From the NCBI GenBank assembly GCA_026993355.1, contig JALWTX010000006.1, forward strand, positions 62,001 to 126,000: a DNA stretch of 64,000 nucleotides, in the 5' to 3' direction. This stretch comes from Flavobacteriales bacterium. Its GTDB lineage: Bacteria; Bacteroidota; Bacteroidia; Flavobacteriales; Flavobacteriaceae. Under the pieces are notes generated by a model. That model was not told the origin of the DNA. It searched no databases and saw only the letters and a program-made list of their open reading frames with translations. Positions 45,082 through 54,182 of this stretch are shown one piece after another. Positions within the stretch are counted from its first letter, which is position 1. Each line of letters begins with the position of its first letter. Position numbers and translations under genes: made by a program.

Positions 45082-46636
45082 TGTAAGTTTAGCCGGTTTA
45101 TTATTTCACTTGGATGAAGCGGCTTATATAAAACTCAAAAAATATTTAGAGGCGGTCCGACGGAACATTGCCCAAAATGGAGAAGCAGAAGAAGTACTGC
45201 ATGAAGTAGAGGCCCGGATTGCAGAAATATTTTTAGAAAAACAAGCCTCGCCGCAACAAGTCATCAATGAAAAAGAGGTCGATGAAGTTATCGGCATTTT
45301 AGGACAGCCTGAAGATTTTGATGAAGAAACCGGCGTTGAAAATAAACCGCAAAAGGTGAAAAAAGCATTGTTTAGAGATGCTGATCGCGCCATGATTGGC
45401 GGCGTGGCTGCCGGTTTAGCGCATTATATTGGAATTGATATAACGCTAATGCGGCTTATCTTTCTGATTTTACTATTTGTAACCCATGGCAGTTTTTTAT
45501 TTATTTATCTATTGTTATGGATTATAATGCCTAAAGCCAAAACGGCTGTAGATAAATTGCGAATGAAAGGTGCGCCAACAAATCTAGATAATATTGTAGA
45601 ACAAGTAGCAAGCGAAGAAGAATTAAAGGGAAAAAGATTTGGGCAAACTATTGAATCGACAGGTTCGCAATTAGGCAATGTATTGGTTAAATTAATCGGA
45701 ATTTTAATTGTTTTTACAACAGGAATATTATTATTAGCCCTGCTGTTTTCGGCCATAAATATAGCAGCCTTTCCCGGGATGAATTTGTGGATAGAACATA
45801 ACCATATGACACAGTTTTGGCCTGTCCCTTTCCAAACATTTGCATGGTTAAGTTTTATAATAATAGGTTTTCCGGTAGCATTTATTTTTTTATTGGGTTT
45901 TAAACTTTTAATGCCACATACAAAACTATCTAAAAATATGTTGATTATTAGTGGCGTTATCTGGTTGTTAGCTCTAGTTTATTTCACAACGCAAATCATA
46001 CAGGGTTGGGGTTTGCAACATAAAACAACGAAAACAGTACTCTATGAAACCAAGTGGTATCCTAAAAAGGACACAATTCAAATAAAATATAAACAAAAAC
46101 CTAACAGGCCCATCAATAGTATTATAACCGAAGCAATAAAATATTATTATACAGTATCGCCGGATAGTTTGGTCCATTTAAAAGTAATGGCAAAAAATAC
46201 GGGAATTCATTTAAAAAAAGGAGAGAAAAATATATTAAAGCAAGCATATTTCACCCACATTGACAGCATCAATAATGAGATTTGGTCTGATAAATATCTT
46301 TATTGGCCCTTAAATAAGTACTTAAGCAAACTGCGTATAGCCGTTTATATTGCAATACCATCCCAAAAAACTGTGAAAATTGATACCGTGCTTGCCTACA
46401 AAAGTATCGTTGGGCAAATAAATGGACCTTTACTCATAAAAAATGAAAAGGAGCATTTGAAATGTCTGAAAAAAATGGAAAAATTACAGCCTGATAAAAT
46501 AGAAATTAGCGCAGAAGGCATACATCTACAAATAAATGATCGTGGCATACAGATTATTGTCAACGATAAAGAAAAAAAAGCTGATATAAAAATAGATGAC
46601 AATGGCATCCGCATTCAGACAACTGATGAAAAATAA
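45065..46636 (+). CDS. PspC domain membrane protein
   Basis: 523 residues. A soluble N-terminal domain (about 1-90, EVLHEVEARIAEIF...EVIGILGQPEDF) precedes the PspC domain (about 100-155, LFRDADRAMIGGVAAGLAHYIGIDITLMRLIF). Two to three more membrane segments follow, and the C-terminal part (about 330-523) is soluble. PspC domains act in phage-shock-type envelope stress responses. Its start overlaps padR by 17 bases, so translation is probably coupled. Confidence 0.9.
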   Translation: MKKTIDVSLAGLLFHLDEAAYIKLKKYLEAVRRNIAQNGEAEEVLHEVEARIAEIFLEKQASPQQVINEKEVDEVIGILGQPEDFDEETGVENKPQKVKKALFRDADRAMIGGVAAGLAHYIGIDITLMRLIFLILLFVTHGSFLFIYLLLWIIMPKAKTAVDKLRMKGAPTNLDNIVEQVASEEELKGKRFGQTIESTGSQLGNVLVKLIGILIVFTTGILLLALLFSAINIAAFPGMNLWIEHNHMTQFWPVPFQTFAWLSFIIIGFPVAFIFLLGFKLLMPHTKLSKNMLIISGVIWLLALVYFTTQIIQGWGLQHKTTKTVLYETKWYPKKDTIQIKYKQKPNRPINSIITEAIKYYYTVSPDSLVHLKVMAKNTGIHLKKGEKNILKQAYFTHIDSINNEIWSDKYLYWPLNKYLSKLRIAVYIAIPSQKTVKIDTVLAYKSIVGQINGPLLIKNEKEHLKCLKKMEKLQPDKIEISAEGIHLQINDRGIQIIVNDKEKKADIKIDDNGIRIQTTDEK

Positions 46637-46661
46637 ATTGAAACAAAAAACAAAAAAACTT

Positions 46662-46979
46662 ATGAAAAATTACAGTAATTACATCACCGGAACATTTTTA
46701 GTTATTTTAGGAATCTTACTTTTACTAAGAAATCTAAATTTATTAAATTTTGATATAATGGATATCTTCAGACTTTGGCCCATTGCCTTGGTATATGCCG
46801 GTATTGAAATGCTGCCGGTTGAACCCAAAACCAAAATGTACCTGCAAATTGGTGTGCTGTTATTATTTTTTGTGGCACTAATCAGCCTACCCTTATTAAG
46901 AGAAAAGACAACTGAAAATATCCCCCCATATACACAAACATTTTTAAGCAAAGGACACGCGGAGACTAATTTGGTATAA
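46662..46979 (+). CDS. LiaF transmembrane domain (DUF5668-like) small membrane protein
   Basis: 105 residues from the ATG at 46662 (MKNYSNYITGTFLVILGILLLL). The frame opens further upstream inside the PspC gene. The segments ITGTFLVILGILLLLRNL and LWPIALVYAGIEMLP followed by LQIGVLLLFFVALI match the LiaF transmembrane domain. It probably belongs to the PspC module; 25 bases separate it from the end of the PspC gene. Confidence 0.8.
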   Translation: MKNYSNYITGTFLVILGILLLLRNLNLLNFDIMDIFRLWPIALVYAGIEMLPVEPKTKMYLQIGVLLLFFVALISLPLLREKTTENIPPYTQTFLSKGHAETNLV

Positions 46980-47020
46980 AATGAAAAACGAGTATCTTTG
47001 TACAGGAAGAATAGAATCGT

Positions 47021-48676
47021 ATGCTGCAAAATTTATACATTAAAAATTATGCGTTAATAGACAAAATAAACCTGGATTTTGGTCCGGGTTTAAGTATTAT
47101 TACCGGCGAAACAGGTGCCGGCAAATCAATACTATTGGGAGGTTTAGAACTTATTCGCGGTAAACGGACACAACAAGGTTTGCTTAAAAACACCGATGAA
47201 AAAAGTATTGTTGAAGCCACTTTTGATATTGAAAAATATGGTTTAAAAGACCTATTCGTCAAGGAAGATTTAGATTATGAACCGGAAACCATTATTAGAC
47301 GTGAATTATTGCCCAGTGGCAAATCTCGTGCCTTTATCAATGATTCGCCTGCCCGCTTGGACAGTTTGACGCAAATAACCGGAAAACTTTTGGATATACA
47401 CTCGCAACATCAAACCCTGGAACTAAATCAGAAAACATTTCAATTTGAACTCCTTGATGCAATCAGTGGCAACCAAAAGTTGTTACAAACTTATCATAAA
47501 AATTATAAAACTTATCAATTCTTAAAAAAAAACTTAAACCATTTAGAAGAAAAATTATCTGTAGCAGAAAAAGAATTAGCCTATAAAAAATTTCAACTGG
47601 ATGAGTTAAATAGTACCAAATTAGACGATATGAATTTGGAGGATCTTGAAAATCAAATTAAAAAAATTGATAATCAAGCGCTGATCAAAGAAGTATTAAA
47701 CGAAAGCCTCCAGAAACTTGATCAAGAAGAAACCGGTATTTTGTCCCATTGGATAGAAATTAAAAATGCTTTTCAAAAAATAAACCATCTCGACCCTGCA
47801 TTTAAAGAACTGTCCGATAGGTTTGAGAGTTTACATTGGGAAATTAAGGATATAATTGATGAAATTCAACCCTTGATTGACCTAGATGATTTTGATCCGG
47901 CTAAACAACAAGAATTGCAAGAACGTTATGCATTGGTGAACAAACTAATGCTAAAACACCAAGTTTTAACGCTTGAAGAACTCATCGATTTACGCAATAA
48001 TTTGGCTGATGAAGTCACAGATTTATCATCCTTGGAAGAACAAATAGCCGAAGTGAAGCGGAAATTGGCATCCATACATCAAAAATTAGTAGATGATGCC
48101 GCTAAACTCCATCAAAACCGGGCTAAAAATATCCCAAAATTAATCAAACAAATTGAAGAAATATTGACCCAACTTTCAATGGGCAATACCCGGCTTAAAA
48201 TTGACTTGCAAGCCGGTGATGAATTCTACCCCAACGGACGGGATCAACTGCAATTTTTAATTTCATCCGACAAAGGACACAGTTTTGGCCCCTTGAAAAA
48301 AATTGCTTCGGGGGGTGAACTTTCCCGACTAATGTTGGCCGTCAAAACGGTATTATCGAAATACAAAAAATTACCGACCATTATTTTTGATGAAATCGAC
48401 ACAGGTATTTCAGGTGAAGTGGCACAAAATATGGGAGAAGTCCTTAAAAAATTGGCACAAAATATGCAAGTCATTGTTATAACGCATTTGCCTCAAATTG
48501 CTGTTAAAGGCGATACCCATTACAAAGTTTTTAAAACTTCGCAAGGCGATGAAATTTCATCCAGGGTTCAAAAACTCAACAAAGAGCAACGCATTTTGGA
48601 AATTGCACAAATGCTTGAGGGTAAATCACCCTCTGATTCGGCTTTAGAGCATGCCAAACACTTACTCGGATACTAA
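47021..48676 (+). CDS. recN: DNA repair protein RecN
   Basis: 551 residues of the SMC-like RecN family. Walker A GETGAGKS is at 29-36. Coiled-coil arms run over about 150-370 (LEEKLSVAEKELAYKKFQLDEL). The C-terminal ATPase half shows IASGGELSRLMLAVK (signature) and TIIFDEIDTGISG (Walker B). RecN acts early in double-strand-break repair by gathering DNA ends. It is 41 bases after the LiaF-like gene. Confidence 0.96.
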   Translation: MLQNLYIKNYALIDKINLDFGPGLSIITGETGAGKSILLGGLELIRGKRTQQGLLKNTDEKSIVEATFDIEKYGLKDLFVKEDLDYEPETIIRRELLPSGKSRAFINDSPARLDSLTQITGKLLDIHSQHQTLELNQKTFQFELLDAISGNQKLLQTYHKNYKTYQFLKKNLNHLEEKLSVAEKELAYKKFQLDELNSTKLDDMNLEDLENQIKKIDNQALIKEVLNESLQKLDQEETGILSHWIEIKNAFQKINHLDPAFKELSDRFESLHWEIKDIIDEIQPLIDLDDFDPAKQQELQERYALVNKLMLKHQVLTLEELIDLRNNLADEVTDLSSLEEQIAEVKRKLASIHQKLVDDAAKLHQNRAKNIPKLIKQIEEILTQLSMGNTRLKIDLQAGDEFYPNGRDQLQFLISSDKGHSFGPLKKIASGGELSRLMLAVKTVLSKYKKLPTIIFDEIDTGISGEVAQNMGEVLKKLAQNMQVIVITHLPQIAVKGDTHYKVFKTSQGDEISSRVQKLNKEQRILEIAQMLEGKSPSDSALEHAKHLLGY

Positions 48677-48689
48677 TCTCCAAGCTTTT

Positions 48690-48722
48690 TTATAAAAAAA
48701 ACAGCCGCTTGATTGCGGCTGG
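48690..48722 (-). terminator. Terminator of the btuB-btuG-like transcript
   Basis: AGCCGC and GCGGCT (48703-48708 and 48715-48720) form the stem. On the minus strand it is followed by GTTTTTTTTATA, a good U-tract. On the plus strand the tail is weaker. Confidence 0.75.
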
Positions 48723-48744
48723 TGTTTATTATAGATTTAATATC

Positions 48745-49806
48745 TTAGTTAAAATGAAAGCCTAAGTCGCCCGGAATCAATCCAACACTTTGTGTACCTA
48801 TGACTTGCCCATTACTCAAGTCGAAACCTGTCAAAGTACCTTCTTGTTGGTAATCTAAAGCATCAGTGATATATAACTTACCCTTATATGTTTCCATGTT
48901 ATAAGCATTGCCACTGTAAGTTAAGAATTCGCCTGTAGGCAATGTTGTAGCTGTCACAGGCATCTTATACACTTTTTGGTTCAGATAATAATATAGATTA
49001 TCACCATCTAAATTTAAAAATTTAGGATGTTCCGTTACGGCAAAATCATATGTAGCTACCACATTAAAGTTATTATTTATGTCTATTTTATAAAGCTGGC
49101 CGGCAGTTTCATTACCAGTCCAAGAAGGCTCACCACCACAAAGTACCCATAAAAAGTTGCCTTTAATTACCATAGAATTGGGACGGTCACCAACTGTAAT
49201 TACATTGGTTATCTGTTTCAAAATTAAATCATAAACACTGACTTTATGGTTAGTGCCCCATGCTCCTTGATGCGCAACAAATAAATAATCGGTATTTTTT
49301 ACCATTTTTTCCGGCCCTAATTCTACCGGAATTTGACCGGTAACTTCGTTACTATTGGTATTGACAATAGCCAAATAATCATCTGTTGTTACACTGGGGT
49401 CCCCCCAGCAACTCACTAAAGCCGTAGAGGAGCTGATAGTTTCGAAATAACGCGGATTGGTTAAACCACTGGCAATAGTAACCACTTTTTCCATCGTATT
49501 TGCTTTGGTTACTTCAATTTTGTTAGAACCTGTTACCACGATATAAGCATTATCGCCTGCAAAACCAATAGATTGTGCTTGATCACCCAAATCTACATGA
49601 TTGACTGATTTGTAAATGTCATTTTCAACTTGCGACAACTTTTCATCGGTGAAGCTTAAGCTCGCATTGCCGTGCATAAATTGTCCTTCGTTGACCACAA
49701 AAATTCCTTTGTCAAAAGCACCGGTATTTTCATCGATTTTAGTTTTCTCACAAGCTGTTAAGCCTACAAATAAGCTGAATAATAAAAGTAAATTAATTTT
49801 CTTCAT
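48745..49806 (-). CDS. BtuG-like surface lipoprotein, beta-propeller
   Basis: 353 residues with a lipobox (LFVGLTAC, Cys19) and an acidic/lysine stretch after it (EKTKIDE), a composition seen at surface-exposed Bacteroidota lipoproteins. The mature part is a YncE-like beta-propeller: GDQAQSIGFAGDNAYIVV, then NTDYLFVAHQ, then VTVGDRPNSMVIKGNFLWVLCGG. In gut Bacteroides the surface lipoprotein BtuG has this fold, binds vitamin B12 and hands it to BtuB. The gene is 10 bases downstream of a TonB receptor gene that sits behind a cobalamin riboswitch. That makes the assignment strong, though homology to BtuG was not tested by alignment. Confidence 0.82.
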   Translation of the reverse strand: MKKINLLLLFSLFVGLTACEKTKIDENTGAFDKGIFVVNEGQFMHGNASLSFTDEKLSQVENDIYKSVNHVDLGDQAQSIGFAGDNAYIVVTGSNKIEVTKANTMEKVVTIASGLTNPRYFETISSSTALVSCWGDPSVTTDDYLAIVNTNSNEVTGQIPVELGPEKMVKNTDYLFVAHQGAWGTNHKVSVYDLILKQITNVITVGDRPNSMVIKGNFLWVLCGGEPSWTGNETAGQLYKIDINNNFNVVATYDFAVTEHPKFLNLDGDNLYYYLNQKVYKMPVTATTLPTGEFLTYSGNAYNMETYKGKLYITDALDYQQEGTLTGFDLSNGQVIGTQSVGLIPGDLGFHFN

Positions 49807-49816
49807 AGTATATGTT

Positions 49817-51634
49817 TTATAGTTTAAAATTTAAAATAAATTCATAAGAACGTCCGGGTAAAGGCCGGCTGGGAATAGTTTCGTAATAGGCATTTAACAC
49901 ATTTTTGATCCTGAAGCTAACTTGCCAATGCCGGTTTGTCTTAAAGGTCAAAGATAAGTTATGTAATTGATATGCCGGCAAAAATTTGGTATTACTTGTC
50001 GTAGTAAAAATACGTCCTTGATAATGAAAATGATAGGTAAAAAACCATTTTTTATGGTGCATAGAAAGGAGATTATTTCCTACATATTTGGGCATAAAAG
50101 GTAAAATCTTGCCGGTATTGTCATTACTTACTTTATGGTAGTTAAATTGTATTGTTTCAGCAAGATGCCATGTATGCGAAACGCTTTTCTTATAGGAGAA
50201 ACTCACCTCAACACCTTTTGATGTTACGGAAGCAAAATTTACGGGTTGCCAAAAATCATTTGAAATAGGAATCCACTTAATTAAATTGCCGGACTTAATA
50301 TTAAAGATAGTAAAATGAAAGCTTAAAGAAGCAAAAACAGCATCATATCCCATTTCATAAGCATAACTTTCTTCGGGCTTTAAATCAGGATTGCCACCGG
50401 GCTGCCAATACAAATCGTTAAAAGTGGGCAATCGGAAGTTACGGGAAAAATTGCCTCTAAATTGATGTTTATCCGTTATTTTATATTCAAATTCGGCGGC
50501 GCCGGTAAGAGGAATAACTTGAGCAGAACTAAAATCTTTTCTCAATTTTAACCGGGTAAGTAAATGTGTGTTTGTTTTAGTCCAGATAGCATATAAAGCA
50601 TAATTATTACGGATATGTCTTTGAATATGATCGCCTAAGCCAATTTGATGCTGCCACTCATTTCCTAACAAAAATTTATTATTTGCCGGCAAACGCCAAA
50701 TACTTGTATTTTTAATGATCCATTGTTGACTATGGCTATCGCTATGTGCCGGCAATATTTTATTAAAATAATATCGGTATCGCTCATAAAGCCAAGCAGC
50801 ATTAAAACGGTTTAAAAATTTTGATTTTTTATATTGTCCCCCTGTCAGCAAATACCGGTTATTGGTTTTTAGACGGGCATTTTGCGGCATATAAACTGTT
50901 CTGGAAGTTTCGCGGTCCCAATTGGCTATTTTAGATTTAAAATACCATTGCATATTTTTATGAATTTTGTACCCGGCAATTAAACCATAATCTATACCTT
51001 GATAAGCCCCATTCTCATTTTTAATTTGATAGCCGGGATAAGGATAATCATTTTTTGACTTTTGAAACTGGGATTTTAATTTTACATAAAATTTACCGGA
51101 GCTATTTTCAATTTGCAAAGCATTCACCATTGTTTCAAAACTGGCAATTTTACTTTGGTTTTGCAAATGAAAACCCGGCGAAAAATGTAAATTATCATCA
51201 AAAATAACAACGCCTCCTATGGCACCACTGCCAAAACTGACACTACTGCCCCCTTTTTTTATATAAATGTTGCTAAATCCGGCCGGTGAAAAAGTGTTCA
51301 AATCGGTTTGACCATTTAAAATAGAATTTACCGGTATACCATTCCAAACAATTTGTGTATGTGCTGTACCGGTACCTCTTAAACTGATCCCCGCTATCAT
51401 ACCGCGACCATATTCTTTATAAAAAACAGCTGTTTTTTGCAAAAGTAAATCCGGCAAGGTTGAAGTTCCTGCCATACTATCTCGCAAACGCACTAAATAA
51501 TAAGCTTTATGCCATTCTTTATCTGTCAGCGCATGAATATGAATCGAATCCAGGGCATATTTGGTCTGTTTTAGTTGCCCCTGAACAGAATTGAAAAAAA
51601 TTAAAAGACAAAAGATAAAAATTACTTTATACAT
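49817..51634 (-). CDS. btuB: TonB-dependent cobalamin receptor, BtuB-like
   Basis: 605 residues with a signal peptide (MYKVIFIFCLLIFFNSVQG). The plug domain (VFYKEYGRGMIAGISLRGTG, TQIVWNGIPVNS, VSFGSGAIGGVVIF) and the 22-strand barrel region follow. It lacks a carboxypeptidase-like N-terminal domain. The cobalamin riboswitch in its leader identifies vitamin B12 or a related corrinoid as ligand far better than the protein does. The putative surface lipoprotein gene follows after 10 bases. No inner-membrane BtuCDF genes are present in the window. Confidence 0.9.
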   Translation of the reverse strand: MYKVIFIFCLLIFFNSVQGQLKQTKYALDSIHIHALTDKEWHKAYYLVRLRDSMAGTSTLPDLLLQKTAVFYKEYGRGMIAGISLRGTGTAHTQIVWNGIPVNSILNGQTDLNTFSPAGFSNIYIKKGGSSVSFGSGAIGGVVIFDDNLHFSPGFHLQNQSKIASFETMVNALQIENSSGKFYVKLKSQFQKSKNDYPYPGYQIKNENGAYQGIDYGLIAGYKIHKNMQWYFKSKIANWDRETSRTVYMPQNARLKTNNRYLLTGGQYKKSKFLNRFNAAWLYERYRYYFNKILPAHSDSHSQQWIIKNTSIWRLPANNKFLLGNEWQHQIGLGDHIQRHIRNNYALYAIWTKTNTHLLTRLKLRKDFSSAQVIPLTGAAEFEYKITDKHQFRGNFSRNFRLPTFNDLYWQPGGNPDLKPEESYAYEMGYDAVFASLSFHFTIFNIKSGNLIKWIPISNDFWQPVNFASVTSKGVEVSFSYKKSVSHTWHLAETIQFNYHKVSNDNTGKILPFMPKYVGNNLLSMHHKKWFFTYHFHYQGRIFTTTSNTKFLPAYQLHNLSLTFKTNRHWQVSFRIKNVLNAYYETIPSRPLPGRSYEFILNFKL

Positions 51635-51679
51635 AATATAACAGCCCTTTCCGCCGAAGGATTTTTTAGTTTAAGATTT

Positions 51680-51830
51680 AGCAGGTCTCCTGGCTCGCGT
51701 CTTATACCGGGCCTTCCCATCTATAGACAGTGGCGTAAGATTCGGCATAAGCTATATAGCTCACAGTTGCGGGGACAGCTTAGGATTTTCACCTAATTCC
51801 CTTTTAATTTCATCCAAAGATGAAAACTAA
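51680..51830 (-). promoter_or_regulatory. Cobalamin (AdoCbl) riboswitch
   Basis: Read on the minus strand, the leader contains GGGAATTAGGTGAAAATCC, then CTGTCCCCGCAACTGT, then GCCACTG, GGGAAGGC and the B12 box GCCAGGAGACCTGC. These lie in the correct order over about 145 bases. The aptamer ends about 46 bases before the btuB ATG at 51634, so ligand binding can block translation start or cause termination in the leader. Confidence 0.95.
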
Positions 51831-51837
51831 ATCGGGG

Positions 51838-51845
51838 CAAAGTTA
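51838..51845 (-). promoter_or_regulatory. Promoter -7 element (TAACTTTG) for the riboswitch transcript
   Basis: TAACTTTG on the minus strand matches TAnnTTTG and lies just upstream of the riboswitch. No TTG occurs at 19-21 bases from it, so the -33 element is weak. Confidence 0.5.
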
Positions 51846-51937
51846 AGAATTTTTTTATCACTATATAGCTATAAATTAACTTCAAGTTTTAGCCATTTGG
51901 ATTAATTTTTCTATTTTAGCTTAAAATAATTTGTCTT

Positions 51938-52675
51938 ATGTATCTCGAAACCATCGGAAAATTTGCCTTGATGTTAAAAGAGGTCTTTAAACGACCGCAA
52001 AAACCTAAAATCTTTTGGGAAAATTATTTTAAAGAAGTAGATGATTTAGGCATAAAATCCATTGGTTTAGTCAGTTTTATTTCTTTTTTTATAGGGGGTG
52101 TCGTAACCATACAAACGGCACGAAACTTAAATAATCCACTGATAGACAAAATGTATATTGGCTATGCCACGATCAAATCGATTGTATTGGAATTTTCTCC
52201 AACCTTTATTTCCATTATTTTAGCTGGCATTGTTGGTTCTTACATTGCTTCGACCATTGGCACCATGCGTATTACCGAACAAATAGATGCGTTAGATGTA
52301 ATGGGAGTCAATTCCCTAAATTATTTAGTTCTGCCCAAAGTAGTCGCTGCCGTTACTTTCTATCCTTTTTTAATCACTATCAGCATGTTTTTAGGGGTGT
52401 TCGGCGGATGGGTCGTGGGCGATTTGACCGGTATGGTCTTGTCGCATGATTATTTAAAAGGCATAAGATACACTTTTGACAGCTTTGACATTTGGTATGC
52501 CCTGATCAAAACAGTTGTTTTTGCATTTTTTATCGCTACCATACCTTCTTATTACGGTTATTATGTCAAAGGTGGCTCATTAGAAGTAGGACGTGCAGCC
52601 ACACAAGCCGTTATTTGGACCAGTGTAAACATTATTATTTTCAACTATATTTTAACGCAATTACTTTTAAGTTAG
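51938..52675 (+). CDS. MlaE/YrbE family ABC transporter permease
   Basis: 245 residues, five to six membrane segments, with the MlaE pattern VSFISFFIGGVVTIQTARNL and FSPTFISIILAGIVGSYIASTIGTMRITEQIDALDVMG. MlaE is the permease of the retrograde phospholipid transporter that keeps outer-membrane lipid asymmetry. Immediately after it, with no gap, is its ATPase gene. The periplasmic MlaD-type substrate protein is not in the window. Confidence 0.93.
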   Translation: MYLETIGKFALMLKEVFKRPQKPKIFWENYFKEVDDLGIKSIGLVSFISFFIGGVVTIQTARNLNNPLIDKMYIGYATIKSIVLEFSPTFISIILAGIVGSYIASTIGTMRITEQIDALDVMGVNSLNYLVLPKVVAAVTFYPFLITISMFLGVFGGWVVGDLTGMVLSHDYLKGIRYTFDSFDIWYALIKTVVFAFFIATIPSYYGYYVKGGSLEVGRAATQAVIWTSVNIIIFNYILTQLLLS

Positions 52676-53446
52676 ATGATTGAAGTAAAAAACCTATATA
52701 AATCTTTTAATGGCAAACCGGTATTAAAAGGTATTTCAGCAGTTTTTGAAACCGGCAAAACCAATATGATTATCGGAAGAAGCGGCTCGGGTAAAACCGT
52801 TTTTTTAAAAACCATGCTGGGATTGATAAAGCCCGACAAAGGCATTATTTCTTTTGATGGCCGTATTTGGGATCAACTCAGTTTAGACGAACAACGACAA
52901 ATAAGAAAGGAAGTCGGGGTTGTATTTCAAGGCAATGCCCTTTTTGACTCCATGACCATAGAGGAAAATATCAAATTTCCAATGCGAATGTTTACAAACT
53001 TATCCCCAACAGAAAAAAAAGCCCGGGTGAATGAAGTATTGGCACAAGTAAATTTAGAAGGGGTGAATGATAAATATCCGGCCGAAATATCGGGAGGAAT
53101 GCAAAAAAGAGTTGCCCTGGCACGCGCCATTGTACTGTATCCCAAATATCTTTTTTGTGATGAACCCAACTCCGGACTGGATCCTAAAACCGCGATCATT
53201 ATAGACAATCTCATTCACGATTTAACCATCCGCTACAATACCACTACCGTCATTAATACCCATGACATGAATTCCATCATGGAAATTGGTGAAAAAATTA
53301 TCTTACTGAAAGATGGGCACAAACAATGGGAAGGTGATAAATCGCAAATATTTTTTACCGACAATCCGGATTTGAATGACTTTGTTTTTTCCTCCTCATT
53401 ATTTAGAAAAGTCAAAGAATTAGTACAAAAAGAAGGAAAATTTTAA
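52676..53446 (+). CDS. MlaF-type ABC transporter ATP-binding protein
   Basis: 256 residues. Walker A GRSGSGKT is at 34-41, signature ISGGMQKRVALARAI and Walker B KYLFCDEPNSGLD are present. The start follows the stop of the permease gene directly (TAGATG), so translation is coupled. It powers the MlaE permease in phospholipid trafficking. The length fits MlaF. Confidence 0.93.
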   Translation: MIEVKNLYKSFNGKPVLKGISAVFETGKTNMIIGRSGSGKTVFLKTMLGLIKPDKGIISFDGRIWDQLSLDEQRQIRKEVGVVFQGNALFDSMTIEENIKFPMRMFTNLSPTEKKARVNEVLAQVNLEGVNDKYPAEISGGMQKRVALARAIVLYPKYLFCDEPNSGLDPKTAIIIDNLIHDLTIRYNTTTVINTHDMNSIMEIGEKIILLKDGHKQWEGDKSQIFFTDNPDLNDFVFSSSLFRKVKELVQKEGKF

Positions 53447-53460
53447 TAAACAAAGATATT

Positions 53461-54177
53461 ATGTGGTTGGAAAGAACAGAACTTTTACTGGGTAAAAACA
53501 AATTGGAAAAATTAAAAAAAGCCCATGTTTTAGTTGTCGGATTGGGTGGAGTCGGCTCATTTGCCGCTGAATTTTTGGCACGCAGCGGCGTAGGAAAATT
53601 GAGTATTGCCGATGGTGACACCATAGACCTTACCAATATCAACCGGCAATTACCTGCATTGCATTCCACTATTGGTCAAGCAAAAACAAGTCTTATGGCA
53701 CAAAGACTTATAGATATTAATCCTGACCTTAAATCAAATATTATTGAACGTTTTTTAAATCCGGAAGATTTTGAAGATTTACTCACGCAAAATCATTATG
53801 ATTACATTATTGATGCCATTGATAGCGTTTCACCCAAAATTTATCTTATTTTGGCGGCCAAACGCCATAAAATAAAAATAGTATCTGCCATGGGAGCGGG
53901 TGGAAAAATAGATCCTTCTAAAGTAAAAGTGGCTGACATCTCCAAAACCAGAGACGATTTTTTGGCACGTGTCATTCGCAAACGATTACGAAAACATGGG
54001 ATACAAAAAGGTGTTAAGTGTGTTTTCTCGACCGAATTGCAAAATCCGGAGGCTTTACAAATGACAGAAAACACCGGTTTTAAAAAGTCACATTATGGCA
54101 CTATCAGTTATATGCCTGCATTATTTGGCCTGTATGCAGCCGCAACGGTAATTAATTATTTAAGCGAAAAAAAATAA
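53461..54177 (+). CDS. tcdA: tRNA threonylcarbamoyladenosine dehydratase, TcdA-like
   Basis: 238 residues of the ThiF/MoeB/E1-like family. The nucleotide-binding loop is VVGLGGVGSFAAEFLARSG, then DGDTIDLTNINRQLPAL and MGAGGKIDPSKVKVADISKTRDD, which are typical of TcdA. It cyclises t6A to ct6A in tRNA. It starts 14 bases after the ABC ATPase gene. The distinction from other E1-like enzymes is moderate, since the usual partner genes are absent. Confidence 0.88.
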   Translation: MWLERTELLLGKNKLEKLKKAHVLVVGLGGVGSFAAEFLARSGVGKLSIADGDTIDLTNINRQLPALHSTIGQAKTSLMAQRLIDINPDLKSNIIERFLNPEDFEDLLTQNHYDYIIDAIDSVSPKIYLILAAKRHKIKIVSAMGAGGKIDPSKVKVADISKTRDDFLARVIRKRLRKHGIQKGVKCVFSTELQNPEALQMTENTGFKKSHYGTISYMPALFGLYAAATVINYLSEKK

Positions 54178-54182
54178 AATCT

